This document shows positions 37,662 through 47,085 of a DNA stretch of 64,000 nucleotides, in pieces. Under the pieces are notes generated by a model. The model saw only the letters and a program-made list of their open reading frames with translations. It ran no database searches and was not told where the DNA came from. Positions within the stretch are counted from its first letter, which is position 1; the number at the start of each line of letters is the position of its first letter. The translations under genes were made by a program, and so were the position numbers. The stretch comes from CAWKMN01 sp963850765 (GTDB lineage Bacteria > Chloroflexota > Anaerolineae > Aggregatilineales > Aggregatilineaceae). Where the stretch lies: the NCBI GenBank assembly GCA_963850765.1, contig CAWKMN010000006.1, positions 632,164 through 696,163 on the forward strand, written 5' to 3'.

Positions 37662-38653
37662 GACGTACTTCCTGCAGAGCCGGGCAAACGCACGCGCGGA
37701 TCAACCCAAACATAAAGCAGGTCGGTGATCAGGTAGGTGAGGCCCCACAAAAAGGCGATCATGAGCACCACGGCCATAATCATTGGATAATCGCGGTTGA
37801 AAATACTGGTGACAAAAAACTTGCCGAGGCCGGGAATGCCGTACACCACTTCGATAAACAATGAACCCGTCAACAGATTCGGGATTTGCGGGAGCAGGAC
37901 CGTGATCATGGGGATGAGTGCGTTCCGCAACACATGGCGCCGCGTAACCATGCGCTCCGTCAGCCCTTTGGCGCGCGCTGTCCGCACAAAATCGGCGGTC
38001 AGCACGTCAGCCACACTCGCCCTCGTATAACGCGCTACCAGCGCCAGCGGGGCCAGCCCATACGTCACCACCGGCAAGAAATAGTCTTTCGAAAGCAGCG
38101 CCGAGCCGTTCCCGAACACGGGACCAACGATCCATTCGCTCGGTTTGCCCCAGCCCAACTGATACCCAAAGATCAGTAAAAACCACGTGGCGATGATGAA
38201 GTTCGGCACGGCATAGCCGAGCATCGCCAAAAACGTTACCAGGTTGTCAATCCAGGTGTTGCGATAGTACGCTGCCGCCATCCCCATCGGCAGGCCCAGA
38301 CCAAACGAAAAAATGATCGTATAGAGGCCCAGGTGCAGCGTTACCGGCCAGGTGCGGCGTATGACATCGATCACGGGTGGGTTGCCCGCTACGGCAAACG
38401 AATGCCCGAAATCCAGCTGGACCGCGCTGGAGACATAGTTCCAATAACGGACAGTTACAGGCTTGTCCAGACCATATTTGCGGCGCACGTTGCGCATCGC
38501 TTCTTCGGTGTAACCGCGCTCGCCATAACTGAAGGGTCCGCCGGGCACAATACTCATTAGATAAAACACGATGACTGAAACGACAAACATCACGAAAACC
38601 AACGAGATGGTCCGCCGGACAATAAAGCCAACCATGATTGCTCCAATCGCCAT
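37658..38653 (-). CDS. peptide/nickel-type ABC transporter permease, DppB/OppB type
   Basis: A 331-residue permease. Typical features are the first helix VRRTISLVFVMFVVSVIVFY, the block DKPVTVRYWNYVSSAVQLDF GHS region, and the EAA-like loop FVRTARAKGLTERMVTRRHV with LRNALIPMITVLL. It follows a strong hairpin after the binding-protein gene. ATPase genes (DppD/F) are not in the operon. Confidence 0.93.
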   Translation of the reverse strand: MAIGAIMVGFIVRRTISLVFVMFVVSVIVFYLMSIVPGGPFSYGERGYTEEAMRNVRRKYGLDKPVTVRYWNYVSSAVQLDFGHSFAVAGNPPVIDVIRRTWPVTLHLGLYTIIFSFGLGLPMGMAAAYYRNTWIDNLVTFLAMLGYAVPNFIIATWFLLIFGYQLGWGKPSEWIVGPVFGNGSALLSKDYFLPVVTYGLAPLALVARYTRASVADVLTADFVRTARAKGLTERMVTRRHVLRNALIPMITVLLPQIPNLLTGSLFIEVVYGIPGLGKFFVTSIFNRDYPMIMAVVLMIAFLWGLTYLITDLLYVWVDPRVRLPGSAGSTS

Positions 38654-38661
38654 GATGGAAT

Positions 38662-38693
38662 CCTGGGAAGCGAGAGTGCGTTCGCTTCCCAGG
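38662..38693 (-). promoter_or_regulatory. hairpin between binding-protein and permease genes
   Basis: CCTGGGAAGCGA (38662-38673) and TCGCTTCCCAGG (38682-38693) form a perfect 12-base stem with an 8-base loop, in the 103-base gap between the OppA-type gene and its first permease gene. Confidence 0.7.
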
Positions 38694-38756
38694 GATTAAC
38701 ACGATGTCGGGACGTCTGCCGCAGCCGATCAGCCCCGCTCGTGAGCCGCAACCGGG

Positions 38757-40515
38757 TTACTGGGTGCGGTAGGTATCGTAATTCATCACATCATTGGTGA
38801 TGTAGAATTCACCCCAGCACCACTGGTTGTTCCAATGCCAGGCGGCGATCCCCTGGTTGTCTGGGGTGAAGCACTTGCCACCCGCGATATAGGGCTGGAA
38901 CAGTGCGCCCAGATTGCGGTGGAACAGGAACACGCCGCCAACGTCCTCGACCAGGATGCGCTCGGCTTCATGATACTGTGCCATACGCTCGGCAGGATCT
39001 CCGACCATTTGATCGGCCTCACTTACCAGATTGTCAAACTCAGCGCTGCGCCACGAATGACGGCCGGTCGATTTCCAGACGCCGAGCATGTTGGCCGGGT
39101 CCAGAAAGTCCATGCCATAGGAAACGCCACCGAATTGCAATGTGGTGGGACGTTCCAACAGCGCCGCCATATAGGCGTTGAATTCCATATTGTTGATTTC
39201 GATCTCAATGTTGAGGCACTGGCTGATCGAGGCCGCGACTGCGACATACCAGCTCATGATCCCCTCTGCTTCGCCGCGCAGCTTCAATTCCTGCGCCGGG
39301 AAGCCCTCGCCATCCGGATACCCTGCTTCAGCAAGCAGCGCTTTGGCTGCGTCGCAGTCATAAGCCTGGACGTCGCGGAAGTCGCCCGCTTCATCCCAAC
39401 CTGGAAAGCCCGGAGCCAGGAACGAATAGGCCGGGTAAGCGGCCTGCGCGCCGCCAACATTGATCACGTTCTCGACAATCGCCTCTCGATCCACGGCTTT
39501 GGCGAATGCCAGACGCACGCGTACATCATCAAACGGTGGGTTGAACGTATCGAACAGTAGATAGTCGGTGCGGAAGTCGCCGGCGTGCGGACGGAAGTTC
39601 ACCCGCAATTCCTCGTTCTCGTTGATGATCACATAGTCCGACGGCTTCAGGTGGATATAATCAACGCGATCCACTTCGTGATTCTGAAAGGCGATGAAGC
39701 CGCCATTCAACTGGTCCCCGTACACCCCGATGAGTTGGCGCAGCCAAGGTGTGCGCGGGCCAATGTAATCTGGATTGGCTTCCAGCAGCAGGTGGTCACC
39801 GGCCACGAATTCCCTGAGGATGAACGGACCGGACGACACCGATGTTGCCGGGTCAAGAATATATTCAGGATGCCAGTTGCCCGGCTCGCCCAGCGCCTTG
39901 GCCTGCATCGGCGGCCAGTACATCGTCGTTGCGGGCAGCGGCGGGAAGGGAGTTCTGGGTGCGGATCAGCAGGGTGTTGTCATCGACCGCTTCGACGCCG
40001 ATCTCGTCGGGAGCGATTTCACCAGCGGCAGCTTCGTCCCAGCCCTGGATCACGCCGTTCCACATCCACTGGAAGTCGTAAGCGTTCGCCGGATCGGCCA
40101 TAAACTGGTAGCTGCGCACCCAGTCCATCGCGGTGACGGGCGTGCCGTCGGACCACATCTGGTCGCCGCGCAGGTGAAAAATCCAGCCCAGACCGTCTTC
40201 GGTCGGTTCCCAACTCGTCGCTGCGCCGGGAAACAGTTGCATGTTTTGGTCAAGCTGGACCAACGAGTCGGCGAACTGGTCAAAACCGTGGAGATCGCAG
40301 ATGCGCTGGTAGACCGAAACAACCGACGACAGCGAGATTTCTGTGCGGTTCGCGTTGCATATTTCGCGCCAGGTCTGCATTTCGTAGGGGGCGGCATCCT
40401 CTGGCAGAGTGCGCCCGTAGACATCGACATTATCTTCCTGGGCTATGCTGCTGTCGAGTGCCAGGGCCAACACAATGAAAAGAGTGACAATAAATAACAC
40501 TTTGAAGCGTGACAT
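38757..40515 (-). CDS. peptide ABC transporter substrate-binding protein, OppA/DppA type (one frameshift)
   Basis: About 585 residues, family 5 extracellular solute-binding protein. The signal peptide is MSRFKVLFIVTLFIVLALAL behind GGAGGCAATAAG. The frame changes near 39938, where CCC in place of CC separates RTQNSLP from PLPATTMYWPPM. Family blocks include the HLRGDQMWSDGTPVTAMDW motif and RLAFAKAVDREAIVENVIN. An upstream in-frame ATG with AGGAGG exists (MLTRLADG), but the signal peptide favours 40515. It captures oligopeptides or similar ligands for the permeases. Confidence 0.9.
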
Positions 40516-40646
40516 CTTATTGCCTCCTGCTTTCACTCTATTTGAACTGGAGCGCCTAACTTGCCCGTCGGCCAGGCGGGTGAGCATTTGGGCGGCACCT
40601 CCTTTCGGGCACACTTTGGTTGAGCGAGCGGGGATGTAATGAGCAT

Positions 40647-40675
40647 ATTATAGAATGGCTTGTGAGGTGAAGCAA
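40647..40675 (-). promoter_or_regulatory. promoter of the peptide transporter operon
   Basis: On the minus strand TTGCTT (40670-40675) stands 17 bases before a perfect TATAAT (40647-40652). The leader to the OppA-type start is about 125 bases. Confidence 0.65.
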
Positions 40676-40804
40676 TTGTGCAGCGGCTAGAGGGTTTAAA
40701 ACTCAGTCAAGCGAGAGAAATGACAGGCAGCGCGAGTGTGTTATGCTTGCGGGGTTTTGTATTGCTCAAAACGATAGTGACACTGAATGTTCTTTCACAT
40801 GGTG

Positions 40805-40884
40805 ATGTTTGTCTGGGAGTTTGTGCTGGACCTGGTAGCCGTGATGCGCATGGCGAATGATGAAAAAGATCTGGAAATCATGCT
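40805..40884 (+). pseudogene. N-terminal piece of a transposase cut by a nested insertion sequence
   Basis: The frame MFVWEFVLDLVAVMRMANDE then KDLEIML matches the N-terminus of the full-size transposase at 45060 (LVELVRLGRQ...KDLEILLLRRQ). It stops exactly at the terminal repeat of the element at 40885-42161. The C-terminal piece resumes on the other side at 42164. Confidence 0.6.
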
Positions 40885-42161
40885 GTGGGGGCTAAAAAGT
40901 CCGATCCGCTGCTGTTTCTTCCCTCAAGCAACCCTTCGATAGTCATGGTGCAAGCCCCCCAGCACCGGATACCCAACAATACGCTGGCTGCTCGGTTCCA
41001 CACCACTGCGCATCTGATTCCTGCGGGTCGGGGATGCGCTGGTTGATTCCCTGGTGAGGTCGCGCGTGATTAAAGTAGGCCACATATTCACCGATGAGCC
41101 GATACAACTGGCGCTCACTCAGGATGAAGATGTGATCGAGGCATTCCCGTCGCACACTGCCGATGAACCGTTCGCACACCGCGTTGGCTTTGGGAGCGCG
41201 CACCGGTGTCCGGATCACGTCGATGCCTCGGTCCTGTGCCACTCGAGTGAAACACGCTCCATATTTCTTGTCATTGTCTCGGATCAAAAAGCGCGGTCGT
41301 TCATCATAGGGGGTCGCCTCTCTCACCTGTTGAGCGACCCAGATATCACTTGGTGCGCGTGTCACCCCATACTGGACGACCCGGCGTGAGCCCAACTCGA
41401 TGATGAAATACACGAAGATCGCCCGAAAGAACACATCATAGGCTTGTACGAAATCGCAGGCCCAGGTCTCTCCCGCGTGATTGGCCAGGAAGGTTGCCCA
41501 GGTCTGTCCTCCTCTGGGTGGTAACAGTCCCCTTCGCGCTCGCCGCATATACTTCTTGACCGTTTCGGTGCTGACCTGGATGCCCAACTTCAACAGCTCG
41601 CCTTGGATCCGTTTGGCGCGCCACGTCCGATTGTTGAGTGCCATCTCCTCGATCAACCTAATCGTCTCAGACGAGATCGGCGGTCGTCCCTGCCTTACGC
41701 GCGATTTGCGCCTCCAGTACAACCTGAACCCTTGCTGGTGCCAACCGATCAGCGTGTCAGGTTTCACGATCATCAGCGCTTCTCGCCAACTCGGTAACCA
41801 ACTCGCCAGCCAGACCAAGACCTGCCGATCGCGTGGCTTCAACAGTGGCCGTGCCACCTGTCGTTCCAACACGATCACCTGCTGCCGCAAGAACATGTTT
41901 TCCGCGATCAATTCGGCTTTGCTTCGACTCAGATCGGCCACCGTACTCAACACCTGGTTCGTCCTGGCTGGCTTCGTCCAGTCCTTGAACCGCGACTCCA
42001 CATTGGCCACAACCGTTCGTAGCACTCGTCTCAACTGGCTGTATATATATTGGGCTATCAATGATGGGCTAACCTTTGAGGAGGGAAATATTCGGATACC
42101 GCCGCGAATTCTACCCTATTCTTGTGGTCTGTCTTGCGTAGATCGATTTTTTAGTCCCCAC
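40885..42161 (-). mobile_element. complete insertion sequence nested in an older element
   Basis: About 1.28 kb bounded by inverted repeats GTGGGGGCTAAAAAGTCCGA (from 40885) and, on the opposite strand, GTGGGGACTAAAAAATCGAT (to 42161). It holds one intact transposase gene. On both outer sides lie pieces of another, older transposase gene, so this element inserted into it. I could not see a clear target duplication. Confidence 0.8.
40943..42061 (-). CDS. DDE transposase with integrase catalytic core
   Basis: A 372-residue intact transposase. The N-terminal half holds a leucine-zipper-like region and a helix-turn-helix (TLIGWHQQGFRLYWRRKSR, TWRAKRIQGELLKLGIQVS). The rve core has its first aspartate in ETWACDFVQAYD, the second in RFLIRDNDKKYG and the glutamate in NAVCERFIGSVRRECLDH. 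It resembles IS3/IS481-like integrase-core transposases that have no separate orfA. It is distantly related to the other integrase-type transposases in this window. Confidence 0.9.
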   Translation of the reverse strand: MIAQYIYSQLRRVLRTVVANVESRFKDWTKPARTNQVLSTVADLSRSKAELIAENMFLRQQVIVLERQVARPLLKPRDRQVLVWLASWLPSWREALMIVKPDTLIGWHQQGFRLYWRRKSRVRQGRPPISSETIRLIEEMALNNRTWRAKRIQGELLKLGIQVSTETVKKYMRRARRGLLPPRGGQTWATFLANHAGETWACDFVQAYDVFFRAIFVYFIIELGSRRVVQYGVTRAPSDIWVAQQVREATPYDERPRFLIRDNDKKYGACFTRVAQDRGIDVIRTPVRAPKANAVCERFIGSVRRECLDHIFILSERQLYRLIGEYVAYFNHARPHQGINQRIPDPQESDAQWCGTEQPAYCWVSGAGGLAP

Positions 42162-42163
42162 AC

Positions 42164-42421
42164 CCAAATGCGAACGCGTTTGCGGAATGGTGGATCCGCT
42201 CCGTCCGGGAAGAATGCCTGGACAAGGTGTTGATCATCAATCAGGCACATTTGCGCCGTGTCATGCGCGAATACATCGCATTTTTCAATACGGCGCGCCC
42301 GCATCAGGGGATTGATCAGCAGATTCCCGTCCCTCCAGCAAGTCGAGCAACGAGCGGTCCGGTGCGCTGTCGCAATATTCTGGGTGGCATCATTCATGAC
42401 TACTACCGCGATGCTGCGTAG
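42164..42421 (+). pseudogene. C-terminal piece of the interrupted transposase
   Basis: Starting at the edge of the nested element the frame reads PNANAFAEWWIRSVREECLD, continues through FFNTARPHQGIDQQIPVPP and ends GGIIHDYYRDAA at TAG 42421. This is the last 85 residues of the same transposase family as at 45060. With the N-terminal piece at 40805, the middle of the gene is missing, so a deletion accompanied or followed the insertion. Confidence 0.75.
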
Positions 42422-42710
42422 GCGAGAATCGGGGTATCCGTGAGGTTTTTTGGCCTTACGGGGGTTGTTCGCTGAGGGATCCTTCCTGATGCTCAATTTC
42501 CGGTCGCTCACTCACACCGGAAAACATGTGCTTGGCTAATTGATCCAAAGGGACAAGTGTTGACTGGGGAAGTCGCGAGTCACCGAACAATCACAGTACC
42601 CGGTGCGGCGGAAGTGGCCGCCAGAGAGCTCTTCCACCCCCCTCCGCGAACTCTGTACAGGTGAAACTCGCGACGTTTACGACGGTGTTGGGGAGTAGCG
42701 GATTTCCTGG
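42422..42710. other. intergenic region, degenerate transposon end
   Basis: The sequence GTGAGGTTTTTTGGCC near 42440 is a worn copy of the terminal repeat GAGGTTTTTTGAGAC. Beyond it I recognise nothing. Confidence 0.5.
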
Positions 42711-43344
42711 TCACTGATCCAGAGCACGATGGGCTGTGGCATCTTCGTCAACCCAGTCGGGCTCTTCCCAAACCATCCCCCGTCGTCCCGGTACATGCCG
42801 GGCGGGGCCCGGGTTGTAGATCGTGCACGATTTGGGCCCATAGCAGAAGGATTTCAAAGCGATACCGTTTCTTCTGCGGATTCCACTGGTCGACGATGAT
42901 CTCCACTGGCATCCGGCAGCCCCATACGCAGCTTCTGGCAGTGGGTGGTGTAGGTGCGCGCGGCCAGGCGACGATGGCCACGTTCCCGATACGTTTCAAG
43001 GTCGACGGGGCACCATGCCAGGGCGGTGGCGTCTGCGTCGTTTGCTCTGGGCGTCTCAAGACCTTCAGTTTGCTCACCTTATAGTATTCCACGGGTTCCA
43101 GGCGCGGATCGGCGACTGGCAGCGCTCGCCGCTGACTTCATCGCCAACCTGGAACTGGTGCTTCGCTTGCGCGGCTTTGCCAATGCCGACGGAGAACTCC
43201 GTTTCCTCACCACCAATAGCGCCATCGATGATCAGGCAGTAGCCGAGATAGGTATGGCTAAGCTGGTCGAAGGATCGGGTCAGACGAATGCGCGGGTTGA
43301 ACGGAGATCACAGCCCGGCCTTTCCAGGTGAGTTTACTCGTCAT
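42711..43344 (-). CDS. conserved uncharacterised protein with cysteine motif (several frameshifts)
   Basis: Reading across frames from MTSKLTWKGRAVISVQP (ATG ending at 43344) gives a protein of about 210 residues. Segments in order are SFDQLSHTYLGYCLIIDGAI, FSVGIGKAAQAKHQFQVGDE, VEYYKVSKLKVLRRPE, THCQSCVWGCRMPVEIIVDQ, FCYGPKSCTIYNPGPAR and RRGMVWEEPDWVDEDATAHR. A C-x2-C-x3-C cluster plus C-x5-C could bind zinc or an iron-sulfur cluster. I recall similar proteins of unknown function in many bacteria. The gene sits inside transposon debris. Confidence 0.6.
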
Positions 43345-43395
43345 GGGGTCACCTCGTCTAGCTCGTGGGCGGAATGGGCGAAGACTTCGGCTTTT

Positions 43396-44293
43396 TCAAC
43401 GCAGTGTTCGGTCTACAGCTTGCCCTCCGCCGCTGACATCGTCGTCCCTGATCAGTGCCGCCAGGACCACATCAAGCTCGGGCAGATCGGGGGCGTCTTT
43501 GAACGGAGCTAACTGACGGTACAGCTCGGCAGCGGCGCTGTGAAATCCATCGGGCAGTCCGACTGCGTCAAACGTCGCCGCAATTTCCTCCATCTCCCCC
43601 GCGAAGCGCCAGGCCTTGGCGGTTACCCGTCGGATGCTCTGCTGGGTCTGCGGCACCAACTCGGGATCACGTCGTGCCCAGTCGCGTTCAAGCGCCTCGC
43701 GCACGCCCAGTTGTTCGGCGGCAGCGAGCACGGCGCACAGGAGGGCGGTCGTGCCCTTGGTGCGTGCTGCAAAGCACATCTTCAAGGCGGAGGCTTTGCC
43801 GATCTTGAGCCCGATGATCTCGGTTTCGAGAGGACCTGCTCGGAAGAGCGGGCTGATTTCACCGGCGGCCTCCCCCGACAAGTACAACCAGGTTTGCTCT
43901 GGCTCCCAGGCGGGGCCACCGATAATCCCGCCGTCGACGAAGGCGATCCCCGCGTCCCGCATCTTGTCCCCGATACGGATCGTGGTCTGGGGTGCAATCG
44001 CGTTGGCGTCCAGATAGATACCTTCGAAGCCCTCCGTAATGACGGCGTCGGCCACCGACTTCGGCGGCGCTGGGCGGGCAGACGCTGATGATGACATGGC
44101 ACTTATCACAGAGGGATGTCAGAGAGCGCGCGTCCGTCAAGTTGTGTTGGGCGGCACGCTCGCACGTTTGGTGGCTGCGCCCCTCCGAGGCCCAGAAAAC
44201 GCGATGACCGGTGTTCTGGAGGGTGGCAGCGACCGAAATACCCATCACACCAGGATGGAGGATGCCGATACGAGTAGAAGTGTCAACGCTCAT
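43396..44293 (-). CDS. 6-phosphogluconate dehydrogenase-like / beta-hydroxyacid dehydrogenase (one frameshift)
   Basis: About 298 residues from MSVDTSTRIGILHPGVMGIS (ATG ending at 44293). The N-terminal Rossmann domain shows GILHPGVMG and VIISVCPPSAA. After a frame break near 44068 it continues KSVADAVITEGFEGIYLDAN, FVDGGIIGGPAW and a C-terminal DUF1932-type helical domain (IGKASALKMCFAARTKGTTA). The lysine/asparagine catalytic helix (K-x-x-x-N) is not obvious. Members reduce or oxidise small hydroxyacids. Neighbours are mobile elements, so it may have been carried in. Confidence 0.75.
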
Positions 44294-44537
44294 GGGAGAA
44301 GGGCCCTTTATCGAGTGGTTCCGGGCCAAGCATACCATGCCAAACGGTGTGATGCGACTCCGCCGAAGCGTGTGATGACCACAGACCATGCAGGGTGCGT
44401 CGAGCGTGTTTTCTTGCATCAGCCATTCACTCTGTGCAAGTGGCAGACATCACCGCCGGCAAGGAAATCGAAGGCGTAAGTTGTGTTCGTGACTTGGAGA
44501 GATAGCTCGGTGAAAATGGGAGCTAAGCCGCGAGGCA
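44294..44537. other. intergenic region without recognised content
   Basis: No gene, dyad or repeat that I can support. Confidence 0.4.
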
Positions 44538-44738
44538 ATGATTCCAAGCAGGATTTCCCTCTCGTATCGCGGTTTGGTTTCCTCTCGAGTTCCTGTCTCT
44601 GGCATTTCTCCCAAGCGCGCTCGTAATGCCGAGATCCGCGCTTGTCACCAAAACGGCGAGTTAATCGCGACGTTGGCCGAGGTCTTCGGCATCACGGAGC
44701 AGCGCATCTGGCAGATTTTGAATGAACGTCGGAAATGA
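44538..44738 (+). CDS. small helix-turn-helix protein (copy 2)
   Basis: A 66-residue frame whose second half reads VPVSGISPKRARNAEIRACH, QNGELIATLAEVFGITEQ and RIWQILNERRK. The helix-turn-helix resembles resolvase/Mor-type DNA-binding domains. It is the least damaged of three homologous copies in this window, all next to integrase-type insertion-sequence material. A further frame (MKPDQTKIALENMRSRLARI) overlaps its stop codon at 44735 and runs into the insertion sequence. Confidence 0.5.
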   Translation: MIPSRISLSYRGLVSSRVPVSGISPKRARNAEIRACHQNGELIATLAEVFGITEQRIWQILNERRK

Positions 44739-44958
44739 AGCCCGACCAAACGAAAATCGCCCTGGAGAATATGCGGTCCAGGCTAGCTCGTATTCAGAAG
44801 GATTTTGCCTACCCGCGGCCGAGGATCGCCGGAGAGTTCGGCGTTGGTTCTCCTGGCGGCTCAGGCATCATTTATGGATCATCACTCGGAATCGGAAGCG
44901 CTTTCAAAACAACTTCTATTAATACGGCTGAGAGGCTATCTGTCATGGTTTCCACCGC
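44735..44958 (+). pseudogene. unrecognised frame interrupted by an insertion sequence
   Basis: An ATG overlapping the stop of the HTH gene (ATGA arrangement) opens a frame MKPDQTKIALENMRSRLARI with a charged helix, then a glycine/serine-rich stretch. It is cut by the terminal repeat at 44959. The overlap suggests coupling with the HTH gene, but coding potential is uncertain. Confidence 0.25.
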
Positions 44959-46187
44959 GTAGTCTCAAAAAACTCTATACGCCCATGAACTGAGGCGAGA
45001 TCAGGCCCGAACCGGCTGGTAGAATAGGTGCGTACCTTACCGCTGGGAAAGGGTGTTGAATGATCTGGTTTATGGTGCTGCAAGTCGTCTCCATGCTGGT
45101 CGAACTGGTCAGGCTGGGACGCCAATCAGAGGGCGAGAAGGATTTGGAGATTCTGCTGCTGCGCCGGCAGTTGGCCATCTACGAACGGAGGCAAGAGCGG
45201 GCACCGCGCTTGTCGCGGGGCGAGAAACTGGCGCTGGTGGTGTTGGCGACGAAGCTGAAAGTCAAGACGGGGCGCACGATCAAAGCCATGGGTGAGGTGA
45301 TTCGGATTGTGAAACCCGCCACAGTTTTCGGTTGGCACAAGGAGTTGGTCCGGCTCAAATGGACCTACCGACGCCGCAATCCGGGAGGGCGACCGCAAAC
45401 CGATCGGGAGATCGAGCGGCTGGTGGTGCGTCTGGCCCGCGAGAACGATTGGGGCATTGAGCGGATTGAGGGCGAACTAAAGAAACTGGGGTACACCATC
45501 AGCCACGAGACCATAGGCAACCTTCTGCGTCGCCATAACATTCCCCCTGCGCCAGAACGCGAGACGTCGCCGAGTTGGCGTCATCTGATGACCCACTATA
45601 GGGAACAGCTGCTGGCGTGCGACTTTTTCACCGTGGAAACGCTGTTTCTGCAGACAATCTACGTCCTCATTCATCGAGATTGGCAGTCGACGCGTCCATT
45701 TCGCGGGGTGCACGGCGCATCCGAACGGTGCATGGGTGGCGCAACAAGCCCGTCAACTCATGTGGGAGTTGGAAGACCGCGAGCCCAACATCCGGTTTCT
45801 GATTCGTGACAATGACAAGAAGTTTGCAGAAGCGTTCGACACGGTTTTTCGCTCCGAAGGGATCGACGTGATTCCGATCCCTGTTCGCGCGCCGAATGCC
45901 AACGCCTTTATGGAACGCTGGATTCGATCCGCGCGGGGAGAATGCTTGGACAAACTCCTGATCATCAACCAGACGCACTTGAGACACGTTATGCGCGATT
46001 ATGTCGCGTTCTTCAACACGGCACGCCCCCATCAAGGCCTCGAGCAACAGCTTCCGGTTTCCCAAGCGAGTGGTCAAGGCCATGGTCCAGTGCGCTGTCG
46101 CACCGTGCTCGGTGGCATCATCCATGACTACTACCGCGACGCTGCGTAGGGGAAAACCGGCGCATTTACGAGGTTTTTTGAGACTAC
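44959..46187 (+). mobile_element. full-length integrase-type insertion sequence
   Basis: A 1.23 kb element with terminal repeats GTAGTCTCAAAAAACTC (44959-44975) and, on the opposite strand, GTAGTCTCAAAAAACCTC (46170-46187). It encodes one transposase. It is the reference copy for the deleted element at 22153-22990 and the remnants at 34405, 40805 and 42164. No target duplication is evident. Confidence 0.8.
45060..46149 (+). CDS. DDE transposase of the integrase-type element (one frameshift)
   Basis: About 363 residues. The N-terminal part has KDLEILLLRRQLAIYERRQE and the helix-turn-helix TVFGWHKELVRLKWTYRRRN, GIERIEGELKKLGYTISHET. The core has the first aspartate in LLACDFFTVETLF, the second in FLIRDNDKKF and the glutamate in NAFMERWIRSARGECLDK. 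The frame changes near 45690, after TIYVL, so the protein is split unless the indel is a sequencing error. Confidence 0.85.
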
Positions 46188-46391
46188 GGGCTCAAGTCGC
46201 TCGTTCTGTTTGGTATGCCTAAATGTTGAGGGCAAGGCATTCGACTGCTCGGTGTTTGTATGATCGTTTCGGGCAATTTGTATGGTGGACGCTTATTCGC
46301 GTCTACCATAACGAAGCTAGAACCAGACCGAGGAAACGGCAGCCCCGGATACGAATTTCCAGGGCGCTTCGAACTCATAAACGATACGAAA
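46188..46391. other. short region between the insertion sequence and the giant gene
   Basis: It holds the hairpin at 46281-46310 and otherwise nothing recognised. Confidence 0.4.
46281..46310 (-). terminator. strong hairpin downstream of the giant gene
   Basis: TATGGTGGACGC and GCGTCTACCATA form a 12-base stem with one G-U pair and a 6-base loop, about 80 bases after the stop codon of the giant gene. There is no long U-run, so intrinsic termination is not proven. Confidence 0.5.
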
Positions 46392-47085
46392 CTAGCCGCG
46401 GCCGAAACTTTCCGGCGATTCAGGAGTTGGCCCACCGGGCGGCTCAGGCGTCAGCAGAGGCACGTCGGGCGGGATAGGCGTCTCGGCGAGTGGCTCTGTG
46501 ACAACAGGTTCTTCGGTTGGGGGCACGATCGGCTCAGCGACCGCTTCCACGGCGAACGCATCGATGGCGATCACGCCGCTCACCGGCACAATGCGCAGCG
46601 TGTGCGATCCTGCGCTCAGACTGAGTGAGATCCGCGCGCCAAACGTCGCATCGGTCGCGGTGCTGTTCACCGTTTGGACGGGATTACCATCGATGACTAC
46701 CGCAAAGCTGCCGAGCGCCGGGTGCTGGACGAAGATGACGTCGATGCGCGAGCCAGCGAAGTTCAGGGTGAGCGTGTCGTCCACGCTGCCGCTGCTGTAC
46801 AGATACCGCCCGCCGCTGGCCAGCGGTCGTGTCGTGCGCGGTCCAGCTTCCGCTCGTCTGAACACGCGCATCATCCGACTCGACGACGAGCAGCGACGGA
46901 TCGGGCGCATTGGTTGGTTCGACCGTGGGTTCTACGATGGTTCGCTGTTGGCTCGCTCGTCGGCTCGACGGTGGGTTCGGCGGTCGGCTCGAGCGTTGGC
47001 TCAACGATTACCTCGTCCGTCGGCTCGATCGGCACGTCGGTTGGAATGGGTGTCTGCGTGGGGAGCGGTGGAGCCGTCACACCGG
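46392..47085 (-). other. C-terminal linker and beta domain of the giant protein
   Basis: A repeated proline/threonine/glutamate linker (EPTLEPTAEPTVEPTSEPTA) is followed by a domain with RYLYSSGSVDDTLTLNFAGS, FAVVIDGNPVQTVNSTA and SLSAGSHTLRIVPVSGVIAI, a jelly-roll-like pattern seen in sugar-binding modules. A second proline-rich tail ends the protein. Confidence 0.6.
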
